From the NCBI RefSeq assembly GCF_902459665.1, contig NZ_CABPSL010000018.1:56465-120464 (forward strand): a stretch of 64,000 nucleotides of DNA. The letters are read 5' to 3'. Position 1 is the first letter of the stretch, and the number at the start of each line of letters is the position of its first letter. This document shows, in pieces, positions 9,100 through 17,961 of this stretch. The notes under the pieces were generated by a model that did no database searches, had not been told where the DNA came from, and saw only the letters and a program-made list of their open reading frames with translations. Position numbers and translations under genes: made by a program. The DNA is from Pandoraea cepalis. Its GTDB lineage: Bacteria > Pseudomonadota > Gammaproteobacteria > Burkholderiales > Burkholderiaceae.

Positions 9100-10771
9100 C
9101 GCCACCACCCACCCATGATTTGACTACCGTTGCCACGATCTTCGGATCCTGTCGCGCGACTTGGCGCGCGTACTGCAAGTTGCGCTCGTAGGCGCTGACT
9201 TCGGCCCGCTTGCCGGCCTCGCCGTCGGCATTCTCGCCCTCGACGCCTTCTCCCCCGGCGGCACCGGCCGCACCCGCCAGCGTGGGCTCGGCCGGCGGCG
9301 GCGGGGTCAGATGCTTGCGAATGGCCGGGCGAATGACGCCGAACCACAGATAGAGGCCGACCAGGCCGATCAAGACCCACTTGCCGACTTGCTTGGCCAA
9401 TTCGATGTTCTGGCGCTGACGCCACCACGGCAGGTTGGCTTCCGGATCGGCCTCGACCGTGAACGGGCTGTTGACGATGTTGAGCGTGTCGCCGCGCTGG
9501 GTCGAGTAGCCGATGGCTTCCTTCGCCAGGTTCTGAATCTGGTCGAGCTGCGCTTGCGTGAGCGCCACCATCGCGGCCTTGCCCTTCGCGTCGGTGCCCG
9601 GGCGATAGTTCACCACCACGGCGGCCGACAGACGCTTCAGACCGCCCGTCGCTTGCTGAACATGGCGAATCGTGCGGTCGACTTCGTAGTTGACCGTGGC
9701 GTCCTTGCGGTCGCTGCGCGGGCCCTGCGGCGCGCTGGCGGCGCTTGCCGCGTTTGCGGCGTTTTGCTGGGCGAACTGCTGCTGCGTTTGCGTGATGGGC
9801 GCGGTGGCTTGACCCGGCGGCTGGTTCGACAACGCGCCGGGCACCCCGCCGGCGGGCGTGATGCCGATTTGCGAGGCTTCGCTGTTCTGCTGACTGCGCA
9901 CCGCCTGCTCGCCTGAATTCGGCTTGTAATTCTCCGACGTCTGCTCGACCTGGTTGAAGTCGACGTCCGCCGTCACCTGAGCGTGCACGTTGCCCGGTCC
10001 GACGATCGGGTTCAGGATGGCCTCGATGCGGCGCGCATACGATTGTTCGAGTTCGCGAACGTACTTGAGCTGGCTGGCGTCCAGACCCAGCGCATTGGCG
10101 CTCTGTGCGGAGAGCAGATTGCCGTTCTGATCGAGCACCGTCACGTTCTTGACCGGCAGCTCGGGCACACCCGATGCGACCATGTGGACAATGGCGCTGA
10201 CCTGGCCGTCGTCGAGCACGCGGCCCGGATACAGCGTGACGAGCACCGAGGCGCTGGGCTTTTGCTGTTCACGCACGAAGACCGACGGTTTGGGGATCGC
10301 GAGATGCACGCGCGCGGCCTGCACCGCCGACAGCGATTCGATCGAGCGGGCGAGTTCGCCTTCGAGGGCGCGCTGGTAATTGACCTGCTCGGCAAACTGG
10401 CTGATGCCGAACTTCTGGTTGTCCATCAATTCGAAGCCGACCAGACCGCCCTTGGGCAGCCCTTGCGAGGCCAGACGCAGCCGCACCTCGTGCACCTGCT
10501 CGGCCGGCACCAGAATGGCACCGCCGCCCTCGGCGAACTTGTACGGCACGTTCATCTGCTGCAGCGAGGTGATGATGGCGCCCCCGTCGCGATCGCCCAG
10601 GTTGCTGTACAACACCTTGTAGTCGGGGGCACGGCTCCACAGGAAAACGGCGATCAGCAAGGCGATGAGGGCCGCGCCACCGATGAGCAGCGGCAGGCGC
10701 TCGCGCGAGCGCAACTGCGCCAGCAGGGGCGACTTGGCGGCGGCGTCCGCCGACTGGGTGGCGGCGTTCAT
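9086..10771 (-). CDS. fliF: Flagellar MS-ring protein FliF
   Basis: 561 residues from the ATG at 10771 (MNAATQSADAAAKSP), which has GGAG at about 9 bp; a GTG four codons upstream is less likely. An N-terminal membrane helix (about residues 32-50) is followed by the YscJ/FliF ring-building motifs (VLYSNLGDRDGGAIITSLQQ, QGLPKGGLVGFELMD, NYQRALEGELARSIESLSAV), a variable Gln/Ala-rich loop, a second helix near 445-465, and the C-terminal FliG-binding tail. FliF is the basal-body scaffold, and this gene opens the fliFGHIJK run. Confidence 0.98.
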   Translation of the reverse strand: MNAATQSADAAAKSPLLAQLRSRERLPLLIGGAALIALLIAVFLWSRAPDYKVLYSNLGDRDGGAIITSLQQMNVPYKFAEGGGAILVPAEQVHEVRLRLASQGLPKGGLVGFELMDNQKFGISQFAEQVNYQRALEGELARSIESLSAVQAARVHLAIPKPSVFVREQQKPSASVLVTLYPGRVLDDGQVSAIVHMVASGVPELPVKNVTVLDQNGNLLSAQSANALGLDASQLKYVRELEQSYARRIEAILNPIVGPGNVHAQVTADVDFNQVEQTSENYKPNSGEQAVRSQQNSEASQIGITPAGGVPGALSNQPPGQATAPITQTQQQFAQQNAANAASAASAPQGPRSDRKDATVNYEVDRTIRHVQQATGGLKRLSAAVVVNYRPGTDAKGKAAMVALTQAQLDQIQNLAKEAIGYSTQRGDTLNIVNSPFTVEADPEANLPWWRQRQNIELAKQVGKWVLIGLVGLYLWFGVIRPAIRKHLTPPPPAEPTLAGAAGAAGGEGVEGENADGEAGKRAEVSAYERNLQYARQVARQDPKIVATVVKSWVGGGDERG

Positions 10772-11121
10772 GCGCGGCTCCACGCCAGCGGCGTTAACAC
10801 GACGTTCTTCGCGGTGGAAGTGCTCACTAACATGCGACAGAATTCTCCGGGGGTACGCTTGGCATCGCGCTCACGTGCGACGGGCGCTAAGGATTGTAAA
10901 GGTCCGTTACCCGGTGCGCACGATGCCGATGGTCCTGATTATTCGTTGCCGAATATGGAATCGTTTTAAGGATTAGGCGGGTGTTTTGCCGCCAATTAGG
11001 GTCTTGGGGGCTTGCCAGGCGGTGGTAAGCTCCGACGTAACTGATAAAAGGCAAACCGGTGAGCGCGACGCGGTGTCGCGGCGCTGCCGGTGCCAATCGA
11101 AGACAAGCGAGGACGAGCATC
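10772..11121. promoter_or_regulatory. Divergent fliF/fliE intergenic region
   Basis: 350 bp between the divergent starts of fliF and fliE, with no credible gene. Both transcription units must be driven from here. I found no convincing sigma-28 (TAAA-N15-GCCGATAA type) or sigma-54 element; an AT-richer patch at about 10940-10980 is a plausible promoter location. The fliE Shine-Dalgarno GGACGAG lies just before 11122. Confidence 0.5.
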
Positions 11122-11457
11122 ATGGCCATTCCGGGGATCGAGTCGGTATTGCAGAAGCTGGGCAGTGTGGCGTCGCAGGCGGCGGGCTCGATCCTGGGCA
11201 CCTCGACCGCTGGCACCGGCGCGGCCTCGGCGACGGGTGGTTTCGCGTCCGAACTGGAAAACTCGCTCAAGCGCGTCTCGTCGGCGCAGAACGGCGCGGA
11301 GTCGCAGGCCCGCGCGTTCGAAATGGGGCAGCCGGGCGTGGCGCTCAACGACGTCATGGTCGATCTGCAGAAAGCCAACATCGGCTTCCAGATGAGCTTG
11401 CAAGTGCGCAACAAACTCGTGTCGGCCTATACGACCGTGATGAACATGCAGGTGTAA
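11122..11457 (+). CDS. fliE: Flagellar hook-basal body adapter FliE
   Basis: 111 residues from the ATG at 11122 (MAIPGIESVLQKLGSVASQ), preceded by GGACGAG; the open frame further upstream is not FliE-like. The conserved C-terminus VALNDVMVDLQKANIGFQMS, then LQVRNKLVSAYTTVMNMQV, is diagnostic. FliE joins the MS ring to the rod and is the first rod-type substrate exported. It is divergent from fliF and followed by a factor-independent terminator. Confidence 0.97.
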   Translation: MAIPGIESVLQKLGSVASQAAGSILGTSTAGTGAASATGGFASELENSLKRVSSAQNGAESQARAFEMGQPGVALNDVMVDLQKANIGFQMSLQVRNKLVSAYTTVMNMQV

Positions 11458-11510
11458 TGCCCACGTAGGGCATGGGAGGGCGCGCCGAAGCACGTCGTCC
11501 GCACCGAAAA

Positions 11511-11541
11511 GGCCTCGTCGACCTTGGACGGGGCTTTTTTA
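11511..11541 (+). terminator. Rho-independent terminator of fliE
   Basis: Eight-base-pair stem GCCTCGTC (11512-11519) with GACGGGGC (11527-11534), including one T-G pair, a seven-base loop, and a run of six T at 11535-11540. It starts 54 bp after the fliE stop. Confidence 0.85.
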
Positions 11542-11621
11542 TTGTCGGCGGGTGCGTGCTCGTGAGAGTGGCGATGCGCTGCCGGCCGATGACGTGCCCG
11601 GGCCGGCAGGCCGCGCACCGG

Positions 11622-12884
11622 TCATGCCGCACCCGCGCATGCGAGTTGCGGCGGCATGATGCGCTTCAGAAATGCGTGAAAGCGCGGCACGGTGAATGCC
11701 GCATCGTCCAGCGGGGTGCTGTAGAGCATGCCCTTGTTGACGAGTGCCTGTCGAACCGGTTCAAGCGCTTCGGCAGGTTTGCCGAATTCTGCGGCGACGG
11801 TGTGCAGATCGTGCGGACCTTCTCCCAACTCTGCCATCGCCCGCAGGTAGCGCTTTTCCGTCGGGGTCAGCTGCTCGAAGCGGAGGCGGTAAAAGTTGTT
11901 ATCCAGCGCATCGATGGCCGCCCTCGACGCAAGTCTGACGTGTTCCGAAGTGATGGGACTTTCGTGCGCCACCTTCCAGACGAGCTTCCCCCATTGTTGG
12001 AGAAAATACGGGTAGGCGCCCGTGCGCTCGACGATCTCGTCAAGCGCATCCGGCGTGATGGCGACGCCGGCTTGTGCGGCGGGGACGGCGATCGCATCGC
12101 GTGCCCCGGCATTCGAGAGCGGTCCGATCGTGGCGATTTCGAACATTCGCTCCGCATAGGACTTGGCGTCACCCACCTGCCGGATCAGTGGCGGCAAGCC
12201 TGCGCCGATCAGAATGACGGGCAGCCGGTATTGCGCGCATCGGTGAAGGGCGTAAAGCAACGCGGACAACTCCCGCCTCGGCATGCCCTGAAGCTCGTCG
12301 ATAAAAATGGCGAGCACGGTTTGCGCCGATCGGGCCGCGCGCCCCACCTCAACAAGCAGTGCACAAAGATCCAGGTCGAGAATGCCGCAATCCGCCAGAC
12401 CTGGCTCGGGCGCGTAATCCAGACCGACTTCGATGCCGTCATAGGTGACTTTCAATCCGGAGACGAAGCCGGCGAGCGCGCGCAATCCTCGAACGACGGT
12501 GTCCTTCGCCGACTGTGTTCGACTCATGCGCAATAACGCGACACGCAACGCCGGGGCGATCGAGGCCGGCAGCGACTTCACTTCCGGGGCTTCGAGATGC
12601 ACGGTGATCGCGCCTTGCTGTTCGGTATCGTAAAGGAGGCGTTCGAGCAGCACCGTCTTGCCGACACCACGCAGGCCGATCAGCAGTTGACCATTGGCGT
12701 GGCGTCCGATGCGAAGGCGTTCGATGCAGACGCGCACTTCCTCGCGAATATCATCGCGTCCGGACAAGGCGGGCGGCGGTGTTCCCGCGCCGGGATTGAA
12801 AGGATTCTGAATGGCTTCCATGGCAGACACGCAAGGTTGGGTTGGCGAGCGAATGCTCATGCCCGGCACGCGGTGCCGCGACAT
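11622..12884 (-). CDS. AAA/ORC-like ATPase of unknown role
   Basis: 420 residues from the ATG at 12884 (AGGA about 11 bp upstream); ATGs at 12860 and 12821 are alternatives, and the family-like sequence begins near the last (MEAIQNPFNPGAG). Walker A is GLRGVGKT (residues 70-77) and Walker B is LAIFIDELQGM. A conserved YPYFLQQWGKLVW segment and a C-terminal winged-helix-like region (LTPTEKRYLRAMAELGEGPH) follow. This is the architecture of STAND/ORC1-Cdc6-like ATPases often annotated only as ATP-binding protein. No partner gene is adjacent. It separates fliE from fhlB, and nothing ties it to flagellar function; insertion by transfer is plausible. I do not assign a function. Confidence 0.75.
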   Translation of the reverse strand: MSRHRVPGMSIRSPTQPCVSAMEAIQNPFNPGAGTPPPALSGRDDIREEVRVCIERLRIGRHANGQLLIGLRGVGKTVLLERLLYDTEQQGAITVHLEAPEVKSLPASIAPALRVALLRMSRTQSAKDTVVRGLRALAGFVSGLKVTYDGIEVGLDYAPEPGLADCGILDLDLCALLVEVGRAARSAQTVLAIFIDELQGMPRRELSALLYALHRCAQYRLPVILIGAGLPPLIRQVGDAKSYAERMFEIATIGPLSNAGARDAIAVPAAQAGVAITPDALDEIVERTGAYPYFLQQWGKLVWKVAHESPITSEHVRLASRAAIDALDNNFYRLRFEQLTPTEKRYLRAMAELGEGPHDLHTVAAEFGKPAEALEPVRQALVNKGMLYSTPLDDAAFTVPRFHAFLKRIMPPQLACAGAA

Positions 12885-13060
12885 ACGGAGAGAATCCTAG
12901 TGAGATCGCTTGTGCTGCGCGGATGGCGAAACGTCTACCCGTCGCGCGGAAGGCGGGGAGGCCATTGCCCGCAGCGGTGCGCCGCTCGTCAGCGGTTACG
13001 GGGCAGGGCAGGAATTCAGACACTTCACCGCACGCTCGCCCGATGTGCGAACGGCATGAC

Positions 13061-13453
13061 TTAGCGCGTGCGGTGGTCGGCGGACGGATTGTCGAATGCG
13101 TTGGACGGTGACGTGGCTGCGGCGGCCGGCAAGTCGGCCGAGGACGCCGGGGCGGCGACGCCCGGCGGCAGCGGCGGCGGGTGGCCACCCCGTCCCGCTT
13201 CGAGCTTGTAGAGCCACGCCAGCAACTCCGCGACCGCCTGATAGAGCTGCGCCGGAATCCGCTGATCGAGGTCGACCTGCATGAGCAGGCTTACCAGCTC
13301 CGGCGATTCATGCACATACAGGCCATGCTCGTGCGCGGTGCGCACGATCGTTTCGGCGAGCAGGCCGTAGCCCTTCGCCACCACGCGAGGTGCCGTGTCG
13401 TTCGCCCCGTAGGCGAGCGCGATCGCCGTGCGACGTTCCGGTGGCAGCGTCAT
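13061..13453 (-). CDS. FlhB C-terminal-like export switch protein (FhlB type)
   Basis: 130 residues. The segment RTAIALAYGANDTAPRVVAK followed by GYGLLAETI and a helical region to LLAWLYKLE matches the cytoplasmic substrate-switch domain of FlhB/EscU, but without the membrane part and without the NPTH autocleavage site; it begins just after where that would be. Such stand-alone FhlB proteins can substitute for part of the cleaved FlhB tail. The C-terminal ~40 residues are Pro/Ala-rich. It overlaps the second fliK-like gene by four bases, a pairing that fits a role in export-specificity switching. Confidence 0.88.
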   Translation of the reverse strand: MTLPPERRTAIALAYGANDTAPRVVAKGYGLLAETIVRTAHEHGLYVHESPELVSLLMQVDLDQRIPAQLYQAVAELLAWLYKLEAGRGGHPPPLPPGVAAPASSADLPAAAATSPSNAFDNPSADHRTR

Positions 13454-14883
13454 GCCGCACCTCCGGTCTCTGCGTCTGGCGGCACATCGCCCGCCGATGG
13501 CCCTCGCTGCCCGGTGGCATTGGTCGGGGCGGCAGCGTGCACTGGGCGCGCAGGGTCGGCCGGGTTGGCACCTGCCGATGACCCGCCGACGCTTGTCCCC
13601 GCGTCCGTCAGCGCGCCGAACGACAATTGGCTCGCGATGAGTCCGACGGCCGCGAGTCGCTGGCGCAATACCTCACCCTCTTGCGACAGTACATCGGCCG
13701 ACACGGACGAATCGGTCAGCAGGCGCGCCTGTAACTGCTGCCCGGACAACCCGAGCGTGACGTCGACCGTGCCCAGCAACGGCAGCGTGAGACGCAGATG
13801 GGTATGCCACGTCGAGGGCGTGGCCGCCTCGCCGGGCATCGGTTGCCCGGCCCGTTCCTCGACCTGCCATGCCATCGGCGCTCCCGGCCACGCCATGCCG
13901 TTCCATTGGAATTGCGGATTCACCAGCATGTCCAGCTGCTGACGCACCAGCGTGACACTTTCCGCGGGCGCATTCGCCACGGCGGCCATCGCCCCGGCCG
14001 GGCCGTGCGGCGCAGCATTGGGCGGTGAGCCGTTGCTCAGCGCAGCGAGGGTGGCGTCGGCCCCCTGCGCGCCTGGCAATACGCTGCTCGTTGTGTGCGC
14101 CACACTTGCGGCATGCGCCAACGCGTTGGCCGTGTTGGGCAGATTGGCGCTCGCATGCAGACCGCTATCGGCTGCCTCGCCCGTTGCCGGTGGCGCAACG
14201 ACGCCGGGCGACGCGGCACCGGAGGCGGCCGCCACGGGCAGGGTCGACGGGCTGAGCGTCGGCCAACCGGTGGCCAGCACGGCGTCGGCGCCCGCAGGGC
14301 CGAGCAACCGGGTGAGGGGGCCGGGACCGGGCAGCGTGGCGTCGGCACCGGCCGCGCGCAACTGCGCGGCCAGATTCGCCGACGCGGGCCAGCGCAATTG
14401 CGGCTCGGCCTGTAGTTGCTCGAACGAGCGGCTGCCCGAGGCCCACTGCGACAGATGCGATTCGTAAAAGAGCCCGCTCGCGGACAACGCCTCTTTCAAC
14501 GCCGCCGCGAGCAGTGGCGCGAGCGCGGGCGCGCCGGTGCCGGGCGCGGCCGGCCATACGGGCGTGCTCGCCTGCACGGGGCCGGGCGAGTCGGGTGCCA
14601 GCCGCAGAATCGTGTCGATGGTGCGCGCGGCGGCCGAGAGCGTCGCCTGTTGAACGGGAGAGGGAAGCCGGGCACCGGTTTGCGGCGGCGCGTTACCGAG
14701 TCCGACGGCCGTCGTCGACGGGCGGGTGGCGAGGTCGACGAGGGCGGACGTGGCGTCGCCGGTGGGCTGCAGGCCCGATACGGCACCGGGCGCAGTCGTC
14801 GAGGCCGCGCCTTGCCCGACACCCAGCAATGTGTCGAGCCGTCGTGCGAGCGTTGTGGCCAGCACCGAATCGAGACCGGCCAT
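13450..14883 (-). CDS. Second FliK-like hook-length control protein
   Basis: 477 residues from the ATG at 14883 (MAGLDSVLATTLARRLDTLL). The open frame extends 99 codons upstream through the fliT region but is not conserved. The body is Ala/Pro/Gly-rich; near residues 350-430 is a Flg_hook-type domain with FQWNGMAWPGAPMAW, HLRLTLPLLGTVDVTLGLSG and QQLQARLLTDSS. It is distinct from the FliK at 3748-5175 and coupled to the fhlB-like gene. In betaproteobacteria this pair usually sits beside fliDST. Which of the two is the functional ruler cannot be told from sequence. Confidence 0.85.
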   Translation of the reverse strand: MAGLDSVLATTLARRLDTLLGVGQGAASTTAPGAVSGLQPTGDATSALVDLATRPSTTAVGLGNAPPQTGARLPSPVQQATLSAAARTIDTILRLAPDSPGPVQASTPVWPAAPGTGAPALAPLLAAALKEALSASGLFYESHLSQWASGSRSFEQLQAEPQLRWPASANLAAQLRAAGADATLPGPGPLTRLLGPAGADAVLATGWPTLSPSTLPVAAASGAASPGVVAPPATGEAADSGLHASANLPNTANALAHAASVAHTTSSVLPGAQGADATLAALSNGSPPNAAPHGPAGAMAAVANAPAESVTLVRQQLDMLVNPQFQWNGMAWPGAPMAWQVEERAGQPMPGEAATPSTWHTHLRLTLPLLGTVDVTLGLSGQQLQARLLTDSSVSADVLSQEGEVLRQRLAAVGLIASQLSFGALTDAGTSVGGSSAGANPADPARPVHAAAPTNATGQRGPSAGDVPPDAETGGAA

Positions 14884-14927
14884 ACCTGACTGACTCCAAA
14901 GAATGGGCGACGCGACGCGCTGGCGCG

Positions 14928-15266
14928 TCAGGCGCCCAGGTTCAGGCCGTAGACTTCGTGCAGGGCACGTTGACGGCGTGTGCTGTTGATCATGGCATCC
15001 AGATGCGCCAAACGCGGTACCACGAGATCGCGGATCGCGGCGTCGTCGGCCAGAATGCGACGGATGACGGCGTGCTTTCGCGCCCGCTCGTCCTCGCTGA
15101 GCGGTAGCGACGCGTCGAGCTGTTTGATCGAATCGACCTGTGCACGATACTGCATCTCGAGGTCGATGAGGGCATCCCAATCGCCATCGCGCGCTACGCC
15201 GAGCATGCGCTCCGTGAGGCCGGCAATGCTCTCGTAGCAGTTCAGCAACGTCTTGGCTTCATTCAT
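14928..15266 (-). CDS. fliT: Flagellar chaperone FliT
   Basis: 112 residues from the ATG at 15266 (MNEAKTLLNCYESIAGLTER), which overlaps the end of fliS. It is a small helical protein with LIDLEMQYRAQVDSIKQLD and a C-terminal amphipathic stretch, like betaproteobacterial FliT. FliT is the export chaperone of the cap protein FliD and in enterics also restrains FlhDC. The order fliC-fliD-fliS-fliT supports the call more than the sequence, which is weakly conserved. Confidence 0.88.
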   Translation of the reverse strand: MNEAKTLLNCYESIAGLTERMLGVARDGDWDALIDLEMQYRAQVDSIKQLDASLPLSEDERARKHAVIRRILADDAAIRDLVVPRLAHLDAMINSTRRQRALHEVYGLNLGA

Positions 15267-15693
15267 AGCGCACTCCGGTGCCCGCCTGTGCGGCGGGGGC
15301 CCCCGTGCCGGCCGCCGGCGTGATCGCTCGCCAGGCCGATGCAATCGTATCGAGCAGGGTGTCGACCTCCTGCACCTTGACCACGTCGTTCTCGAGATTC
15401 GCTTCGAGCAGGCGTTGGCCCATGTAGTCGTAAAGATCGCGCAGGTTGCGAGACAGTTCTCCGCCGGCGTCCATGTCCAGTCCGTCGCGCAGACCGCCAA
15501 TGATGCCGATGGCTTTCGAGAGCGCGAGTCCGCGATCGGCGATGCGGCCGTCTTCGAAATGGACGCGGGCCTTCGTGAGGGCTGCCTTGGCGCCGTCGAA
15601 CAGCATCATGATGAGCTGGTGCGGACTCGCGGCGATGACGCCCGTCTCGAGTCCGACTTTGCGATAAGCGTTGGCGGCGTTTTGACCGTACAT
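15259..15693 (-). CDS. fliS: Flagellin chaperone FliS
   Basis: 144 residues. It begins MYGQNAANAYRKVGLETGV, then ASPHQLIMMLFDGAKAALTK, the hallmark of FliS, with LYDYMGQRLLEANLENDVVK toward the C-terminus. FliS binds the disordered tail of flagellin and prevents premature polymerisation in the cytoplasm. It sits 39 bp downstream of fliD and overlaps fliT by eight bases. Confidence 0.97.
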   Translation of the reverse strand: MYGQNAANAYRKVGLETGVIAASPHQLIMMLFDGAKAALTKARVHFEDGRIADRGLALSKAIGIIGGLRDGLDMDAGGELSRNLRDLYDYMGQRLLEANLENDVVKVQEVDTLLDTIASAWRAITPAAGTGAPAAQAGTGVRYE

Positions 15694-15732
15694 GACTTTC
15701 TCCGAAGCGCGCGGCGTGAGTGCGTCGCGCGC

Positions 15733-17799
15733 TTACTTCGAGGACGACGACGAAGACGACGACCCGCCAAGCACCTGCTTGAGGTAGTCGCTCGTGTTCT
15801 GCAACTTGGCCATCGTCGCGTCCAGCGCCGTGAACTGGGCGAGGTAGCGGTTCTGCATCTGCGTCATCTGGTCCTGCCAGGCTGATTCCTGCTGCTGAAC
15901 CTGCTTGATCGTTGCGTTCAAGCTATTTGTGGCCGACGAAATCGCTCCCGAGGTGCTCAGGAAGTCCGTAACCTGGTTGTTCAGAAGTGACGCATAGCCC
16001 TGCGAGAAATTGATAGTTCCTCGATCCCCGGTCGTCGCGCCGGTTACGGTGATCTTCAGTCCGCTGGTGGGGGCGCCTGCAATGCCCGTTAACGTTTGGC
16101 CGCTCCCCGACGCCTGATATCCGCCGATGGTACCGGCGATGTCAATGCCCGTCGTGTTGGTCGTTGTTCCAAAGAGCGTTGCCCCGGCGACGTCCCCTAC
16201 CGAGACCTTCGAAGCAGAACCATAGCGAGTCGAAGTCATGGTCAGACTGCCATTCTTCTGCGTGACCGCAATCGCTGAACCCGCATCCTTGAACGTGCTA
16301 TTCCCGTTCACCGCCGATTGGATCGCGGCGGCGAGCGTATCGGGTGTGTACGTGCCAGGGGGGATAACGACGCTCGCCGACTTTCCGTCGAGTTGAACGG
16401 CCAATTGATTGTTGGTCTGATCGATGGTGACCTGTGAGACTGTACCGCCTTTGGTCAGATCAATAGATCCGACAGATGCACCTTGTGTTGCCACCTGCGA
16501 AATATTAATCGCGTATCCACCGGCTTGCGTATTACTCGTCGAACCCGTGTACGAGACCAAACTGTCCGATGTAATGCCGTTGGTCGCAAGTAGCGAGGCG
16601 AGTTGGGAAAACCCACCTGAGCTAATCGCCTTGTTCAACGCACCTTGATCGACCGATAGCGTGCCGTCCGCCTGAGAGGTCACGCCGATCTGCGCGAGCG
16701 ACGACAAGGCATTGGTTCCGACGCCCGGAAGCTTGGAATTGAGAATCTGCTGGATGCGATTCTGTACGAGCTGTACCGTTGAATCACCGATGAGCGGGCC
16801 ATTATTGGCACCACCTCCAGCCTTATCGAAGGCCGTCAGGCTCGTTATCGTGCTTTGGATGGTGTTATATGCGTTTGCGAAATTCGAAACGGCAGTGGTA
16901 ACGGCGTTCGTATTGTTGGTGGTTGTCACCGTCGTATTGCCGACCTTCAGGGCATTGATTGTCAACCCTTGAACGGCTCCGGTGATGTTGTTCGTTGCAC
17001 TGGTGATGTTCAGGCCGTTAACGGTCAGATTCGCATTTTGCGCTGCAGCAGTTTGCGTCAGATTTTGCGCGGCCGTCGAATCGTACGAGAGCAGATTTGT
17101 GATTTGCGCGTCGCCACCGGCTGCGGCAGTGATCTGCATGCTCATATTTTGACCGGTCGTCTTTGACGTCAGGACGAGGCGGTAGGGGGTGGAACTTCCA
17201 TCGTTGACGATCGTCGCCGATACGTTGGCTCCCGACGCGTTGATGGCGTCACGAATGCCTTGCAACGAATTGTTGGAACTGTCGATCGTGATTGTGACCG
17301 GCGACTGGGCGGCATTCGCGGCAAACGTCGTGCCGCTGCCGTAGACACCGTTCGTGGCCGTCCCCGTGATCGTGCCAAACGAAATCGTCAATTTTGTCGC
17401 GGCATTGGTAGACCCCAGCGAAGCCGTCTGACTGGTCACGCCTATCGTCGACAAACTCTGCGCCTGCGCGAGTTGGCTGATATTGACCGAAAATGAACCC
17501 GCAGCGGCCGAGGTGTCAGCAGTGGCTGAAAGCATCGTCGTGTCGGCCGTCGTTGCGGACATTTGCAGGTACTGTGACGCACTGGACAGCGTGGTCAGGG
17601 AATTCTGAAATGCGCTCATTGCAGACTGCAATGTCCCGATCGCGGAAAGCTTGGTCTGGTAACTCGCTTCCTGGTTCTTCAGCAGCGTGAGCTTGTTGTT
17701 CGCCGGCTGCATCAGACTCGTTACAAGAGCATTGACGTCCAGCCCGGAACCGATGCCGGGGGAAGAAATGCTACCTGTCGCACTCGTCGAAGTTGCCAT
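15733..17799 (-). CDS. fliD: Flagellar cap protein FliD (large form)
   Basis: 688 residues, about 200 more than a typical FliD. The N-terminal FliD_N domain has ISSPGIGSGLDVNALVTSLM and NKLTLLKNQEASYQTKLSA; the C-terminal FliD_C coiled coil ends in MQNRYLAQFTALDATMAKLQ and a Ser run (about eight Ser). The extra length is a Thr/Ser/Gly-rich middle (roughly residues 420-600) with repeated INISQ-type and flagellin-hook-IN-like segments. FliD forms the filament cap that folds exported flagellin. GGAG lies 10 bp before the ATG. Confidence 0.95.
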   Translation of the reverse strand: MATSTSATGSISSPGIGSGLDVNALVTSLMQPANNKLTLLKNQEASYQTKLSAIGTLQSAMSAFQNSLTTLSSASQYLQMSATTADTTMLSATADTSAAAGSFSVNISQLAQAQSLSTIGVTSQTASLGSTNAATKLTISFGTITGTATNGVYGSGTTFAANAAQSPVTITIDSSNNSLQGIRDAINASGANVSATIVNDGSSTPYRLVLTSKTTGQNMSMQITAAAGGDAQITNLLSYDSTAAQNLTQTAAAQNANLTVNGLNITSATNNITGAVQGLTINALKVGNTTVTTTNNTNAVTTAVSNFANAYNTIQSTITSLTAFDKAGGGANNGPLIGDSTVQLVQNRIQQILNSKLPGVGTNALSSLAQIGVTSQADGTLSVDQGALNKAISSGGFSQLASLLATNGITSDSLVSYTGSTSNTQAGGYAINISQVATQGASVGSIDLTKGGTVSQVTIDQTNNQLAVQLDGKSASVVIPPGTYTPDTLAAAIQSAVNGNSTFKDAGSAIAVTQKNGSLTMTSTRYGSASKVSVGDVAGATLFGTTTNTTGIDIAGTIGGYQASGSGQTLTGIAGAPTSGLKITVTGATTGDRGTINFSQGYASLLNNQVTDFLSTSGAISSATNSLNATIKQVQQQESAWQDQMTQMQNRYLAQFTALDATMAKLQNTSDYLKQVLGGSSSSSSSSK

Positions 17800-17961
17800 T
17801 TTTACTTTCGCTCCGTTGAACTGATTTTACTGTCAGGCCGCGGCGTTTCTACCCGGGACTGCAAAGCTTGCGGCGGCGGCACCGCAACGCAGTGACGCCG
17901 CCGACCCTACCGTCGTGCGCGTGAGCGCACATTGGCAGCTCTGCTACGGTCTACTCCGAAC

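Noticed and set aside
10850..10940. Possible sigma-28 promoter upstream of fliE (TAAAGG near 10898 and GCCGAT near 10925)
   Set aside because: The two elements are about 20 bp apart rather than 11, so the match is not acceptable.
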